This document shows positions 1 to 11,400 of a DNA stretch of 64,000 nucleotides, piece after piece. The notes beneath the pieces are model-generated. The model did not search any database. It worked only from the letters and a program-made list of their open reading frames with translations, and was not told where the DNA came from. Each line of letters opens with the position of its first letter. Positions within the stretch are counted from its first letter, which is position 1. Source of the stretch: Luzula sylvatica (taxonomy: Eukaryota; Streptophyta; Magnoliopsida; Poales; Juncaceae); the NCBI GenBank assembly GCA_946800325.1, contig OX326961.1, positions 6,178,655-6,242,654 of the forward strand. The letters run 5' to 3'. The position numbers and the translations under genes are program-made.

Positions 1-3000
1 ACACGTTTTTGGATCATTTGTATCGTATCTTTTACTACATAACTTTTCACCAAATTTCACAAATACTAAGAAAGTTTGTTTTTCGATTCAAAACAAGATT
101 TTAACGCTTTGAGGAGTTCAAATAACATGTTTTTAGATCATTTGTATCGTATCTTTTACTACATAACTTTTCACCAAATCTCACAAACACTAAGGAAGTT
201 TGTTTTTCGGTTCAAAACAAGATTTTAACGCTTTGAGGAGTTCAAATAACGTGTTTTTAGATCATTTGTATCGTATATTTTACTACTTAACTTTTCACCA
301 AATTTCACAAACACTAAGAAAATTTGTTTTTAGATTCGAAACAAGATTTTAACGCTTTGAGGAGTTCAAATAACATGTTTTTGGATCATTTGTATCGTAT
401 CTTTTACTACATAACTTTTCACCAAATTTCACAAACACTAAGTAAGTTTGTTTTTCGATTCAAAACCAGATTTTAACGCTTTGAGGAGTTCAATTAACGT
501 GTTTTTAGATCATTTGTATCGTATCTTTTACTACATAACTTTTCACCAAATTTCACAAACACTAAGAAAGTTTGTTTTTAGATTCAAAACAAGATTTTAA
601 CGCTTTGAGTAGTTCAAATAACATGTTTTTAGATCATTTGTATCGTATCTTTTACTACATAACTTTTCACCAAATTTCACAAACACTAAGAAAGTTTGTT
701 TTTCGATTCAAAACAAGATTTTAACGCTCTGAGGAGTTCAAATAACTTGTTTTTAGATCATTTGTATCGTATATTTTACTACATAACTTTTCACCAAATT
801 TCACAAACACTAAGGAAGTTTGTTTTTCGATTCAAAACAAGATTTTAACGCCTTGAGGAGTTCAAATAACGTGTTTTTAGATCATTTGTATCGTATCTTT
901 TACTACATAACTTTTTGACAAATTTCACAAACACTAAGGAAGTTTGTTTTTCGATTCAAAACAACATTTTAACGCTCTGAGGAGTTCAAATAACGTGTTT
1001 TTAGATCATTTGTATCGTATCTTTTACTACATAACTTTTCACCAAATTTCACAAACACTAAGGAAGTTTGTTTTTCGATTCAAACCAAGATTTTAACGCT
1101 TTGAGGAGTTCAAATAACATGTTTTTAGATAATTTGTATCGTATCTTTTACTACATAACTTTTCACCAAATTTCACAAACACTAAGGAAGTTTGTTTTTC
1201 GATTCAAACCAAGATTTTAACGCTCTGAGGAGTTCAAATAACGTGTTTTTAGATCATTTGTATCGTATCTTTTACTACATAACTTTTCACCAAATTTCAC
1301 AAACACTTAGAAAGTTTGTTTTTCGATTCAAAACAAGATTTTAACCCTTTGAGGAGTTCAAATAACATGTTTTTGGATCATTTGTATCGTATCTTTTACT
1401 ACATAACTTTTCACCAAATTTCACAAACACTAAGAAAGTTTGTTTTTCGATTCAAAACAAGATTGTAATGCTTTGAGGAGTTCAAATAACATGTTTTTAG
1501 ATCATTTGTATCGTATCTTTTACTACATAACTTTTCACCAAATTTCACAAACACTAAGGAAGTTTGTTTTTCGATTCAAAACAAGATTTTAACGCTTTGA
1601 GGAGTTCAAATAACGTGTTTTTAGATCATTTGTATCGTATCTTTTACTACATAACTTTTCACCAAATTTCACAAACACTAAGAAAGTTTGTTTTTCGATT
1701 CAAAACAAGATTTTAACCCTTTGAGGAGTTCAAATAACGTGTTTTTAGATCATTTGTATCGTATCTTTTACTACATAACTTTTCACAAAATTTCACAAAC
1801 ACTAAGAAAGTTTGTTTTTCTATTCAAAACAAGATTTTAACGCTTTGAGGAGTTCAAATAACATGTTTTTAGATCGTTTGTATCGTATCTTTTACTACAT
1901 AACTTTTCACCAAATTTCACAAACACTAAGAAAGTTTGTTTTTCGATTCAAAACAAGATCTTAACGCTTTGAGGAGTTCAAATAACGTGTTTTTAGATCA
2001 TTTGTATCGTATCTTTTACTACATAACTTTTCACCAAATTTCACAAACACTAAGAAAGTTTGTTTTTCGATTCAAAACAAGATTTTAACGCTTTGAGGAG
2101 TTCAAATAACGTGTTTTTAGATCATTTGTATCGTATCTTTTACTACATAACTTTTCACCAAATTTCACAAACACTAAGAAAGTTTGTTTTTAGATTCAAA
2201 ACAAGATTTTAACCCTTTGAGGAGTTCAAATAACATGTTTTTAGATCATTCGTATCGTAGCTTTTACTACATAACTTTTCACCAAATTTCACAAACACTA
2301 AGTAAGTTTGTTTTTAGATTCAAAACAAGATTTTAACCCTTTGAGGAGTTCAAATAACATGTTTTTGGGGATCATTTGTATCGTATCTTTTACTACATAA
2401 CTTTTCACCAAATTTCACAAACACCAAGAAAGTTTGTTTTTCGATTCAAAACAAGTTTTAACGCTTTGAGGAGTTCAAATAACGTGTTTTTAGATCATTT
2501 GTATCGTATATTTTACTACATAACTTTTCACCAAATTTCACAAACACTAAGAAAGTTTGTTTTTCGATTCAAAACAAGATTTTAACGCTTTGAGGAGTTC
2601 AAATAACGTGTTTTTAGATCATTTGTATCGTATCTTTTACTACATAACTTTTCACCAAATTTCACAAACACTAAGAAAGTTTGTTTTTAGATTCAAAACA
2701 AGATTTTAACCCTTTGAGGAGTTCAAATAACATGTTTTTAGATCATTCAAATCGTAGCTTTTACTACATAACTTTTCACCAAATTTCACAAACACTAAGT
2801 AAGTTTGTTTTTAGATTCAAAACAAGATTTTAACCCTTTGAGGAGTTCAAATAACATGTTTTTGGGGATCATTTGTATCGTATCTTTTACTACATAACTT
2901 TTCACCAAATTTCACAAACACCAAGAAAGTTTGTTTTTCGATTCAAAACAAGTTTTAACGCTTTGAGGAGTTCAAATAACGTGTTTTTAGATCATTTGTA

Positions 3001-6000
3001 TCGTATATTTTACTACATAACTTTTCACCAAATTTCACAAACACTAAGAAAGTTTGTTTTTCGATTCAAAACAAGATTTTAACGCTTTGAGGAGTTCAAA
3101 TAACATGTTTTTAGATCGTTTGTATCGTATCTTTTACTACATTACTTTTCACCAAATTTCACAAACTATAAGAAAGTTTGTTTTTCGATTCAAAACATGA
3201 TTTTAACGCTTTGAGGAGTTCAAATAACGTGTTTTTAGATCATTTTGTATCGTATCTTTTACTACATAACTTTTCACCAAATTTCACAAACACTAAGAAA
3301 GTTTGTTTTTCGATTCAAAACAAGATTTTAACGCTTTGAGGAGTTCAAATAACATGTTTTTAGATCATTTGTATCGTATCTTTTACTACATAACTTTTCA
3401 CCAAATTTCACAAACACTAAGGAAGTTTGTTTTTCGATTCAAAACAAGATTTTAACGCTTTGAGGAGTTCAAATAACGTGTTTTTAGATCATTTGTATCG
3501 TATCTTTCACTACATAACTTTTCACCAAATTTCTCAAACACTAAGAAAGTTTGTTTTTCGATTCAAAACAAGATTTTAACGCTTTGAGGAGTTCAAATAA
3601 CGTGTTTTTAGATCATTTGTATCGTATCTTTTACTACATAACTTTTCACCAAATTTCTCAACCACTAAGTAAGTTTGTTTTTCGATTCAAAACAAGATTT
3701 TAACGCTTTGAGGAGTTCAAATAACATGTTTTTAGATCATTTGTATCGTATCTTTTACTACATAACTTTTCACCAAATTTCACAAACATTAAGAAAGTTT
3801 GTTTTTCGATTCAAAACAAGATTTTAACGCTTTGAGGAGTTCAAATAACATGTTTTTAGATCGTTTGTATCGTATCTTTTACTACATAACTTTTCACCAA
3901 ATTTCACAAACACTAAGGAAGTTTGTTTTTCGATTCAAAACAAGATTTTAACGCTTTGAGGAGTTCAAATAACGTGTTTTTAGATCATTTGTATCGTATC
4001 TTTCACTACATAACTTTTCACCAAATTTCACAAACGCTAAGAAAGTTTGTTTTTCGATTCAAAACAAGATTTTAACGCTTTGAGGAGTTCAAATAACGTG
4101 TTTTTAGATCATTTGTATCGTATCTTTTACTACATAACTTTTCACCAAATTTCACAACCACTAAGTAAGTTTGTTTTTCGATTCAAAACAAGATTTTAAC
4201 GCTTTGAGGAGTTCAAATAACATGTTTTTAGATCATTTGTATCGTATCTTTTACTACATAACTTTTCACCAAATTTCACAACCACTAAGGTAGTTTGTTT
4301 TTCGATTCAAAACAAGATTTTAACGCTTTGAGGAGTTCAAATAACATGTTTTTAGATCATTTGTATCGTATCTTTTACTACATAACTTTTCACCAAATTT
4401 CACAAACACTAAGAAAGTTTGTTTTTAGATTCAAAACAAGATTTTAACCCTTTGAGGAGTTCAAATAACATGTTTTTGGATCATTTGTATCGTATCTTTT
4501 ACTACATAACTTTTCACCAAATTTCACAAACACTAAGAAAGTTTGTTTTTCGATTCAAAACAAGATTTTAACGCTTTGAGGAGTTCAAATAACGTGTTTT
4601 TAGATCATTTATATCGTATCTTTCACTACATAACTTTTCACCAAATTTCACAAACACTAAGAAAGTTTGTTTTTCGATTCAAAACAAGATTTTAACGCTT
4701 TGAGGAGTTCAAATAACGTGTTTTTAGATCATTTGTATCGTATCTTTTACTACATAACTTTTCACCAAATTTCACAAACACTAAGAAAGTTTGTTTTTCG
4801 ATTCAAAACAAGATTTTAACCCTTTGAGGAGTTCAAATAACATGTTTTTGGATCATTCGTATCGTAGCTTTTACTACATAACTTTTCACCAAATTTCACA
4901 AACACTAAGTAAGTTTGTTTTTAGATTCAAAACAAGATTTTAACGCTTTGAGTAGTTCAAATAACATGTTTTTAGATCATTTGTATCGTATCTTTTACTA
5001 CATAACTTTTCACCAAATTTCACAAACACTAAGGAAGTTTGTTTTTCGATTCAAAACAAGATTTTAACGCTCTGAGGAGTTCAAATAATGTGTTTTTAGA
5101 TTATTTGTATCGTATCTTTTACTACATAACTTTTCACCAAATTTCACAAACACTAAGGAAGTTTGTTTTTCGATTCAAAACAAGATTTTAACGCTTTGAG
5201 GAGTTCAAATAACGTGTTTTTAGATCATTTGTATCGTATCTTTTACTACATAACTTTTCACCAAATTTCACAAACACTAAGAAAGTTTGTTTTTCGATTC
5301 AAAACAAGATTTTAACGCTTTGAGGAGTTCAAATAACGTGTTTTTAGATCATTTGTATCGTATCTTTTACTACATAACTTTTCACCAAATTTCACAACCA
5401 CTAAGTAAGTTTGTTTTTCGATTCAAAACAAGATTTTAACGCTTTGAGGAGTTCAAATAACATGTTTTTAGATCATTTGTATCGTATCTTTTACTACATA
5501 ACTTTTCACCAAATTTCACAAACACTAAGAAAGTTTGTTTTTCGATTCAAAACAAGATTTTAACGCTTTGAGGAGTTCAAATAACATGTTTTTAGATCGT
5601 TTGTATCGTATCTTTTACTACATAACTTTTCACCAAATTTCACAAACACTAAGAAAGTTTGTTTTTCGATTCAAAACATGATTTTAACGCTTTGAGGAGT
5701 TCAAATAACGTGTTTTTAGATTATTTTGTATCGTATCTTTTACTACATAACTTTTCACCAAATTTCACAAACACTAAGAAAGTTTGTTTTTCGATTCAAA
5801 ACAAGATTTTAACGCTTTGAGGAGTTCAAATAACGTGTTTTTAGATCATTTGTATCGTATCTTTTACTACATAACTTTTCACCAAATTTCACAAACACTA
5901 AGAAAGTTTGTTTTTCGATTCAAAACAAGATTTTAACGCTTTGAGGAGTTCAAATAACGTGTTTTTAGATCATTTGTATCGTATCTTTTACTACATAACT

Positions 6001-6950
6001 TTTCACCAAATTTCACAAACACTAAGAAAGTTTGTTTTTCGATTCAAAACAAGATTTTAACCCTTTGAGGAGTTCAAATAACATGTTTTTGGATCATTCG
6101 TATCGTAGCTTTTACTACATAACTTTTCACCAAATTTCACAAACACTAAGTAAGTTTGTTTTTAGATTCAAAACAAGATTTTAACGCTTTGAGTAGTTCA
6201 AATAACATGTTTTTAGATCATTTGTATCGTATCTTTTACTACATAACTTTTCACCAAATTTCACAAACACTAGGGAAGTTTGTTTTTCGATTCAAAACAA
6301 GATTTTAACGCTCTGAGGAGTTCAAATAATGTGTTTTTAGATCATTTGTATCGTATCTTTTACTACATAACTTTTCACCAAATTTCACAAACACTAAGGA
6401 AGTTTGTTTTTCGATTCAAAACAAGATTTCAACGCTTTGAGGTGTTCAAATAACGTGTTTTTAGATCATTTGTATCGTATCTTTTACTACATAACTTTTC
6501 ACCAAATTTCACAAACACTAAGAAAGTTTGTTTTTCGATTCAAACCAAGATTTTAACGCTTTGAGGAGTTCAAATAACGTGTTTTTAGATCATTTGTATC
6601 GCATCTTTTACTACATAATTTTTCACCAAATTTCACAAACACTTAGAAAGTTTGTTTTTCGATTCAAAACAAGATTTTAACCCTTTGAGGAGTTCAAATA
6701 ACATGTTTTTGGATCATTTGTATCGTATCTTTTACTACATAACTTTTCACCAAATTTCACAAACACTAAGAAAGTTTGTTTTTCGATTCAAAACAAGATT
6801 TTAATGCTTTGAGGAGTTCAAATAACATGTTTTTAGATCATTTGTATCGTATCTTTTACTACATAAGTTTTCACCAAATTTCACAAACACTAAGGAAGTT
6901 TGTTTTTCGATTCAAAACAAGATTTTAACGCTTTGAGGAGTTCAAATAAC
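1..6950 (+). repeat. 124-bp satellite array, left block (about 56 monomers, open at left edge)
   Basis: Head-to-tail 124-bp monomers, all in one orientation. Each runs from GTGTTTTTAGATCATTTG through a central TTTTCACCAAATTTCACAAA to a GAGGAGTTCAAATAAC end. GC is about 28%. Monomers differ at a few recurrent positions: AACGTG/AACATG at the unit junction (a CpG transition), AACGC/AACCC/AATGC, GATCATT/GATCGTT, and TTTTTCGATT/TTTTTAGATT/TTTTTCTATT. The variants co-occur (AACCC is often followed by ATGTTTTTGG), so monomers are inherited as linked groups. A local block is repeated at a 497-bp offset near 2376/2873, recognisable by an extra GG in ATGTTTTTGGGGATC. A 10-mer block recurs at a 1241-bp offset near 4851/6092. 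Short open frames here are by-products: 124 is not a multiple of three. Confidence 0.98.
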
Positions 6951-7337
6951 TGATACGAGGAAAATAAAGCACCTTTTTGATATCTAATTTGGGGATTTTG
7001 GCCCTTTTGAATCACAACTTTATATATACAATTGTTCGTATTTGAGATAACAAGAATATTTCTTCACTAAGTGTGTTTTATTGATTAATTACAGGTTTTA
7101 GAAGAAAATTCTGGGAATTTGGAAAGTGTAGTTGTCTCCAACACGTCAAGAGGAATGAAAACGATATATTGTACCGATATATTCGGTACATGAATGAGAC
7201 GGGAGGCAAACAATCATCATGGTAAAGACTTACACAAAAGTCCACACGAAAACCACTCAATCCTTAGCCCTTATCCTTCCCACCTACCTTTGGTGGAAAT
7301 TACTTCATTACCCCCAATCCTCTCCACCAACTCGTGA

Positions 7338-7369
7338 CCAATAAGAAGACTCCGTGAGTGCTATAAATA
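7338..7369 (+). promoter_or_regulatory. LTR promoter: CCAAT box and TATA box
   Basis: CCAAT lies at 7338-7342 and TATAAATA at 7362-7369. A pyrimidine-rich leader (TTTCTCTCTCTCTC, about 7420-7445) follows at the distance expected for a transcription start near 7395. The spacing is canonical for a plant RNA polymerase II promoter in the U3 region. The transcription start itself is inferred. Confidence 0.65.
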
Positions 7370-7448
7370 AGACCAAGAGGGCCACGAGTTGAGGGCCCTT
7401 CTTCCCGCTCTTCGGAGCACTTTCTCTCTCTCTCTTCTCTCTCCCTCT

Positions 7449-7535
7449 CAAGAATTCCAAGAACCTCTCAAGAACTTCCAAGCACAATCAAGAACCTTCA
7501 AGATACTTCAAGATCAATCAAGAAAAATCTCTCAA
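7449..7535 (+). repeat. CAAGAACYT minisatellite in the LTR leader
   Basis: Degenerate direct repeats of about 10 bp, such as CAAGAACCTCT, CAAGAACTTC and CAAGAACCTTC, then CAAGATACTT and CAAGATCAAT. They lie in the putative transcribed leader just downstream of the TATA box. Confidence 0.7.
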
Positions 7536-7539
7536 GGAC

Positions 7540-7790
7540 AAGTCGAGACAAGGGAGCTCATCCCTTCGACGAATCCTTCTCATCCTTCGAAGATCGGGCC
7601 GTGACAAGGAGCTATTCCCTACGGTGGATTTGAGAAGAAGTGCCGTGACTCGATTCGCGTTTCTTCGAAGTGATTGCGATCCGAGACAAGGGAGCTTCAT
7701 CCTTTCGGTACAATCCATCACTCTCGAGACAAGGAGCAAGGATCTTTCGGTGCGAGGCAAGGAGACAAGGAGTTTCACTTCGAGGCTTTC
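7540..7790 (+). repeat. Degenerate GAGACAAGGGAGCT repeats in the LTR
   Basis: About five imperfect copies of GAGACAAGGGAGCT followed by ATCCCTTCG or a close variant begin near 7546, 7600, 7682, 7726 and 7767. They give the leader a phased purine-rich structure. No protein of known family is encoded, and short open frames here are not supported. Confidence 0.6.
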
Positions 7791-8026
7791 TCAACTAGGT
7801 GTACTCCTTTTCAATTACTTGATTAATTGTTGTTTGATTGGATTTTGTTGTGTAAAGAATTCTCGGTTTAACGAATCTTTAGTTCTTTTTTCTTTGCTCT
7901 AAATCTTCTTTGTTTGTTTGTGTGATCTTAGTGCTTGTTACTTAGTTTAATTACTTCTAAATTTGAATCCAAAACAAACCATCAAATTGCTCCCAAATCA
8001 AATCTCAAATCAGAAATCCAGAACTA

Positions 8027-8370
8027 CTTCCGTTATAACGGACTCACATTGCGTTACAACGGACTAGACGGTTGGTCCTTTAATATTCAGTTGGTTATAC
8101 TTCCGTTGTAACGCAACTAGAGTTCCGTTGTAACGGACTAGTCAGAATTTTTATTCAAGGGAATCAATACAAGTGCGTTGTAACGGACATCTCGGTCCGT
8201 TGTAACGGATTAACCAATCCGTTGCAACGCAACCACTGTTCGTTATAACGGACAAGTATAGTGCGTTATAACGGAGGTTCCTCCGTTGTAACGGACGTTC
8301 ATCTCATTTTTAGTGACAGAATTTTCACTCAAGTCCGTTGTAACGGAACCCACTTCCGTTGTAACGGACT
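8027..8370. repeat. Cluster of twelve palindromic CCGTTRYAACGG motifs in the LTR
   Basis: Twelve copies of a 14-bp palindrome (consensus TCCGTTRTAACGGA, some half-sites GCGTT or AACGC) occur in about 345 bp. They start near 8028, 8050, 8101, 8123, 8174, 8195, 8217, 8238, 8262, 8281, 8333 and 8354. TCCGTTATAACGGA is perfectly self-complementary. Each copy carries AACGG cores in both orientations. AACGG is the core of plant MYB3R mitosis-specific-activator sites and of c-Myb-type sites, so a regulatory role is possible but inferred. The cluster lies downstream of the TATA box and would be in the transcript. Confidence 0.85.
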
Positions 8371-10599
8371 ATCTTCTGTGAGTTTTCTTTGCTATTTCTT
8401 GTCTAGTTTTGATTCATTATTTGACGCATATACTCCTCGTGGAACGAACTTTCATATTTTCCACTATACACATATATTTTCACACTTGTTGATTGAATCG
8501 GGTTTTCGAATACAACGATAATTTTACACGCCAAAAACCCGTTCATCAATAACGTGTTTTTAGATCATTTGTATCGTATCTTTTACTACATAACTTTTCA
8601 CCAAATTTCACAAACACTAAGAAAGTTTGTTTTTCGATTCAAAACAAGATTTTAACGCTTTGAGGAGTTCAAATAACGTGTTTTTAGATCATTTGTATCG
8701 TATCTTTTACTACATAACTTTTCACCAAATTTCACAAACACTGAGAAAGTTTGTTTTTCGATTCAAAACAAGATTTTAACCCTTTGAGGAGTTCAAATAA
8801 CAAGTTTTTGGATCATTCGTATCGTAGCTTTTACTACATAACTTTTCACCAAATTTCACAAACACTAAGTAAGTTTGTTTTTAGATTCAAAACAAGATTT
8901 TAACGCTTTGAGTAGTTCAAATAACATGTTTTTAGATCATTTGTATCGTATCTTTTACTACATAACTTTTCACCAAATTTCACAAACACTAAGGAAGTTT
9001 GTTTTTCGATTCAAAACAAGATTTTAACGCTCTGAGGAGTTCAAATAACGTGTTTTTAGATCATTTGTATCGTATCTTTTACTACATAACTTTTCACCAA
9101 ATTTCACAAACACTCAGGAAGTTTGTTTTTCGATTCAAAACAAGATTTTAACGATTTGAGGAGTTCAAATAACGTGTTTTTAGATCATTTGTATCGTATC
9201 TTTTACTACATAACTTTTCACCAAATTTCACAAACACTAAGAAAGTTTGTTTTTCGATTCAAACCAAGATTTTAACGCTTTGAGGAGTTCAAATAACGTG
9301 TTTTTAGATCATTTGTATCGTATCTTTTACTACATAATTTTTCACCAAATTTCACAAACACTTAGAAAGTTTGTTTTTCGATTCAAAACAAGATTTTAAC
9401 CCTTTGAGTAGTTCAAATAACATGTTTTTGGATCATTTGTATCGTATCTTTTACTACATAACTTTTCACCAAATTTCACAAACACTAAGAAAGTTTGTTT
9501 TTCGATTCAAAACAAGATTTTAATGCTTTGGGGAGTTCAAATAACATGTTTTTAGATCATTTGTATCGTATCTTTTACTACATAACTTTTCACCAAATTT
9601 CACAAACACTAAGGAAGTTTGTTTTTCGATTCAAAACAAGATTTTAACGTTTTGAGGAGTTCAAATAACGTGTTTTTAGATCATTTGTATCGTATCTTTT
9701 ACTACATAACTTTTCACCAAATTTCACAAACACTAAGAAAGTTTGTTTTTCGATTCAAAACAAGATTTTAACGCTTTGAGGAGTTCAAATAACGTGTTTT
9801 TAGATCATTTGTATCGTATCTGTTACTACATAACTTTTCACCAAATTTCACAACCACTAAGTAAGTTTGTTTTTCGATTCAAAACAAGATTTTAACGCTT
9901 TGAGGAGTTCAAATAACATGTTTTTAGATCATTTGTATCGTATCTTTTACTACATAACTTTTCACCAAATTTCACAACCACTAAGAAAGTTTGTTTTTCT
10001 ATTCAAAACAAGATTTTAACGCTTTGAGGAGTTCAAATAACATGTTTTTAGATCGTTTGTATCGTATCTTTTACTACATAACTTTTCACCAAATTTCACA
10101 AACACTAAGAAAGTTTGTTTTTCGATTCAAAACATGATTTTAACGCTTTGAGGAGTTCAAATAACTTGTTTTTAGATCATATGTATCGTATCTTTTACTA
10201 CATAACTTTTCACCAAATTTCACAAACACTAAGAAAGTTTGTTTTTCGATTCAAACCAAGATTTTAACGCTTTGAGGAGTTCAAATAACGTGTTTTTAGA
10301 TCATTTGTATCGTATCTTTTACTACATAATTTTTCACCAAATTTCACAGACACTTAGAAAGTTTGTTTTTCGATTCAAAACAAGATTTTAACCCTTTGAG
10401 GAGTTCAAATAACATGTTTTTGGATCATTTGTATCGTATCTTTTACTACATAACTTTTCACCAAATTTCACAAACACTAAGAAAGTTTGTTTTTCGATTC
10501 AAAACAAGATTTTAACCCTTTGAGGAGTTCAAATAACATGTTTTTGGATCATTCGTATCGTAGCTTTTACTACATAACTTTTCACCAAATTTCACAAAC

Positions 10600-11400
10600 A
10601 CTAAGTAAGTTTGTTTTTAGATTCAAAACAAGATTTTAACGCTTTGAGTAGTTCAAATAACATGTTTTTAGATCATTTGTATCGTATCTTTTACTACATA
10701 ATTTTTCACCAAATTTCACAAACACTTAGAAAGTTTGTTTTTCGATTCAAAACAAGATTTTAACCCTTTGAGGAGTTCAAATAACATGTTTTTGGATCAT
10801 TTGTATCGTATCTTTTACTACATAAATTTTCACCAAATTTCACAAACACTAAGAAAGTTTGTTTTTCGATTCAAAACAAGATTTTAATGCTTTGAGGAGT
10901 TCAAATAACATGTTTTTAGATCATTTGTATCGTATCTTTTACTACATAACTTTTCACCAAATTTCACAAACACTAAGGAAGTTTGTTTTTCGATTCAAAA
11001 CAAGATTTTAACGCTTTGAGGAGTTCAAATAACGTGTTTTTAGATCATTTGTATCGTATCTTTTACTACATTACTTTTCACCAAATTTCACAAACACTAA
11101 GAAAGTTTGTTTTTCGATTCAAAACAAGATTTTAACGCTTTGAGGAGTTCAAATAACGTGTTTTTAGATCATTTGTATCGTATCTGTTACTACATAACTT
11201 TTCACCAAATTTCACAACCACTAAGTAAGTTTGTTTTTCGATTCAAAACAAGATTTTAACGCTTTGAGGAGTTCAAATAACATGTTTTTAGATCATTTGT
11301 ATCGTATCTTTTACTACATAACTTTTCACCAAATTTCACAAACACTAAGAAAGTTTGTTTTTCTATTCAAAACAAGATTTTAACGCTTTGAGGAGTTCAA
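10600..11400 (+). repeat. Satellite block repeated at +7071 bp (about 17670-18470)
   Basis: A rare CATAAATTTTCACC variant occurs at 10821 and again at 17892. Downstream variants follow in the same order (AATGCTTTG, then GTATCTGTTAC with CACAACCACTAAGTAAG, then TTTTTCTATTC). A few single-base differences separate the copies (for example CATTAC at 11070, GTATCGTGTC near 11425), so this duplication is older than the 6950-bp one. The limits are approximate. Confidence 0.7.

Larger units (their letters stand above)
6951..8548 (+). mobile_element. Solo LTR of an LTR retrotransposon inserted in the satellite
   Basis: The 1,598-bp segment starts TGATACGAGG and ends CGTTCATCA, so it has TG...CA ends with a short imperfect inverted repeat (TGAT..GA). 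It is flanked by a perfect 5-bp duplication, ATAAC (6946-6950 and 8549-8553). Removing the element and one ATAAC restores an unbroken satellite monomer, so the insertion was precise. It holds a CCAAT box, a TATA box and a CT-rich leader, as expected for an LTR promoter. There is no second LTR, primer-binding site, gag or pol, so this is a solo LTR left by recombination between two LTRs. Orientation is inferred from the TATA box. I cannot assign Gypsy or Copia without internal sequence. Confidence 0.9.

Noticed and set aside
7389..7902. Protein-coding genes within the LTR
   Set aside because: Short overlapping frames on both strands over repetitive leader sequence, with no recognisable domain; they lie in the LTR leader.
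6951..8548. Complete LTR retrotransposon
   Set aside because: Only one LTR-like unit and no internal coding region lie between the two ATAAC copies.
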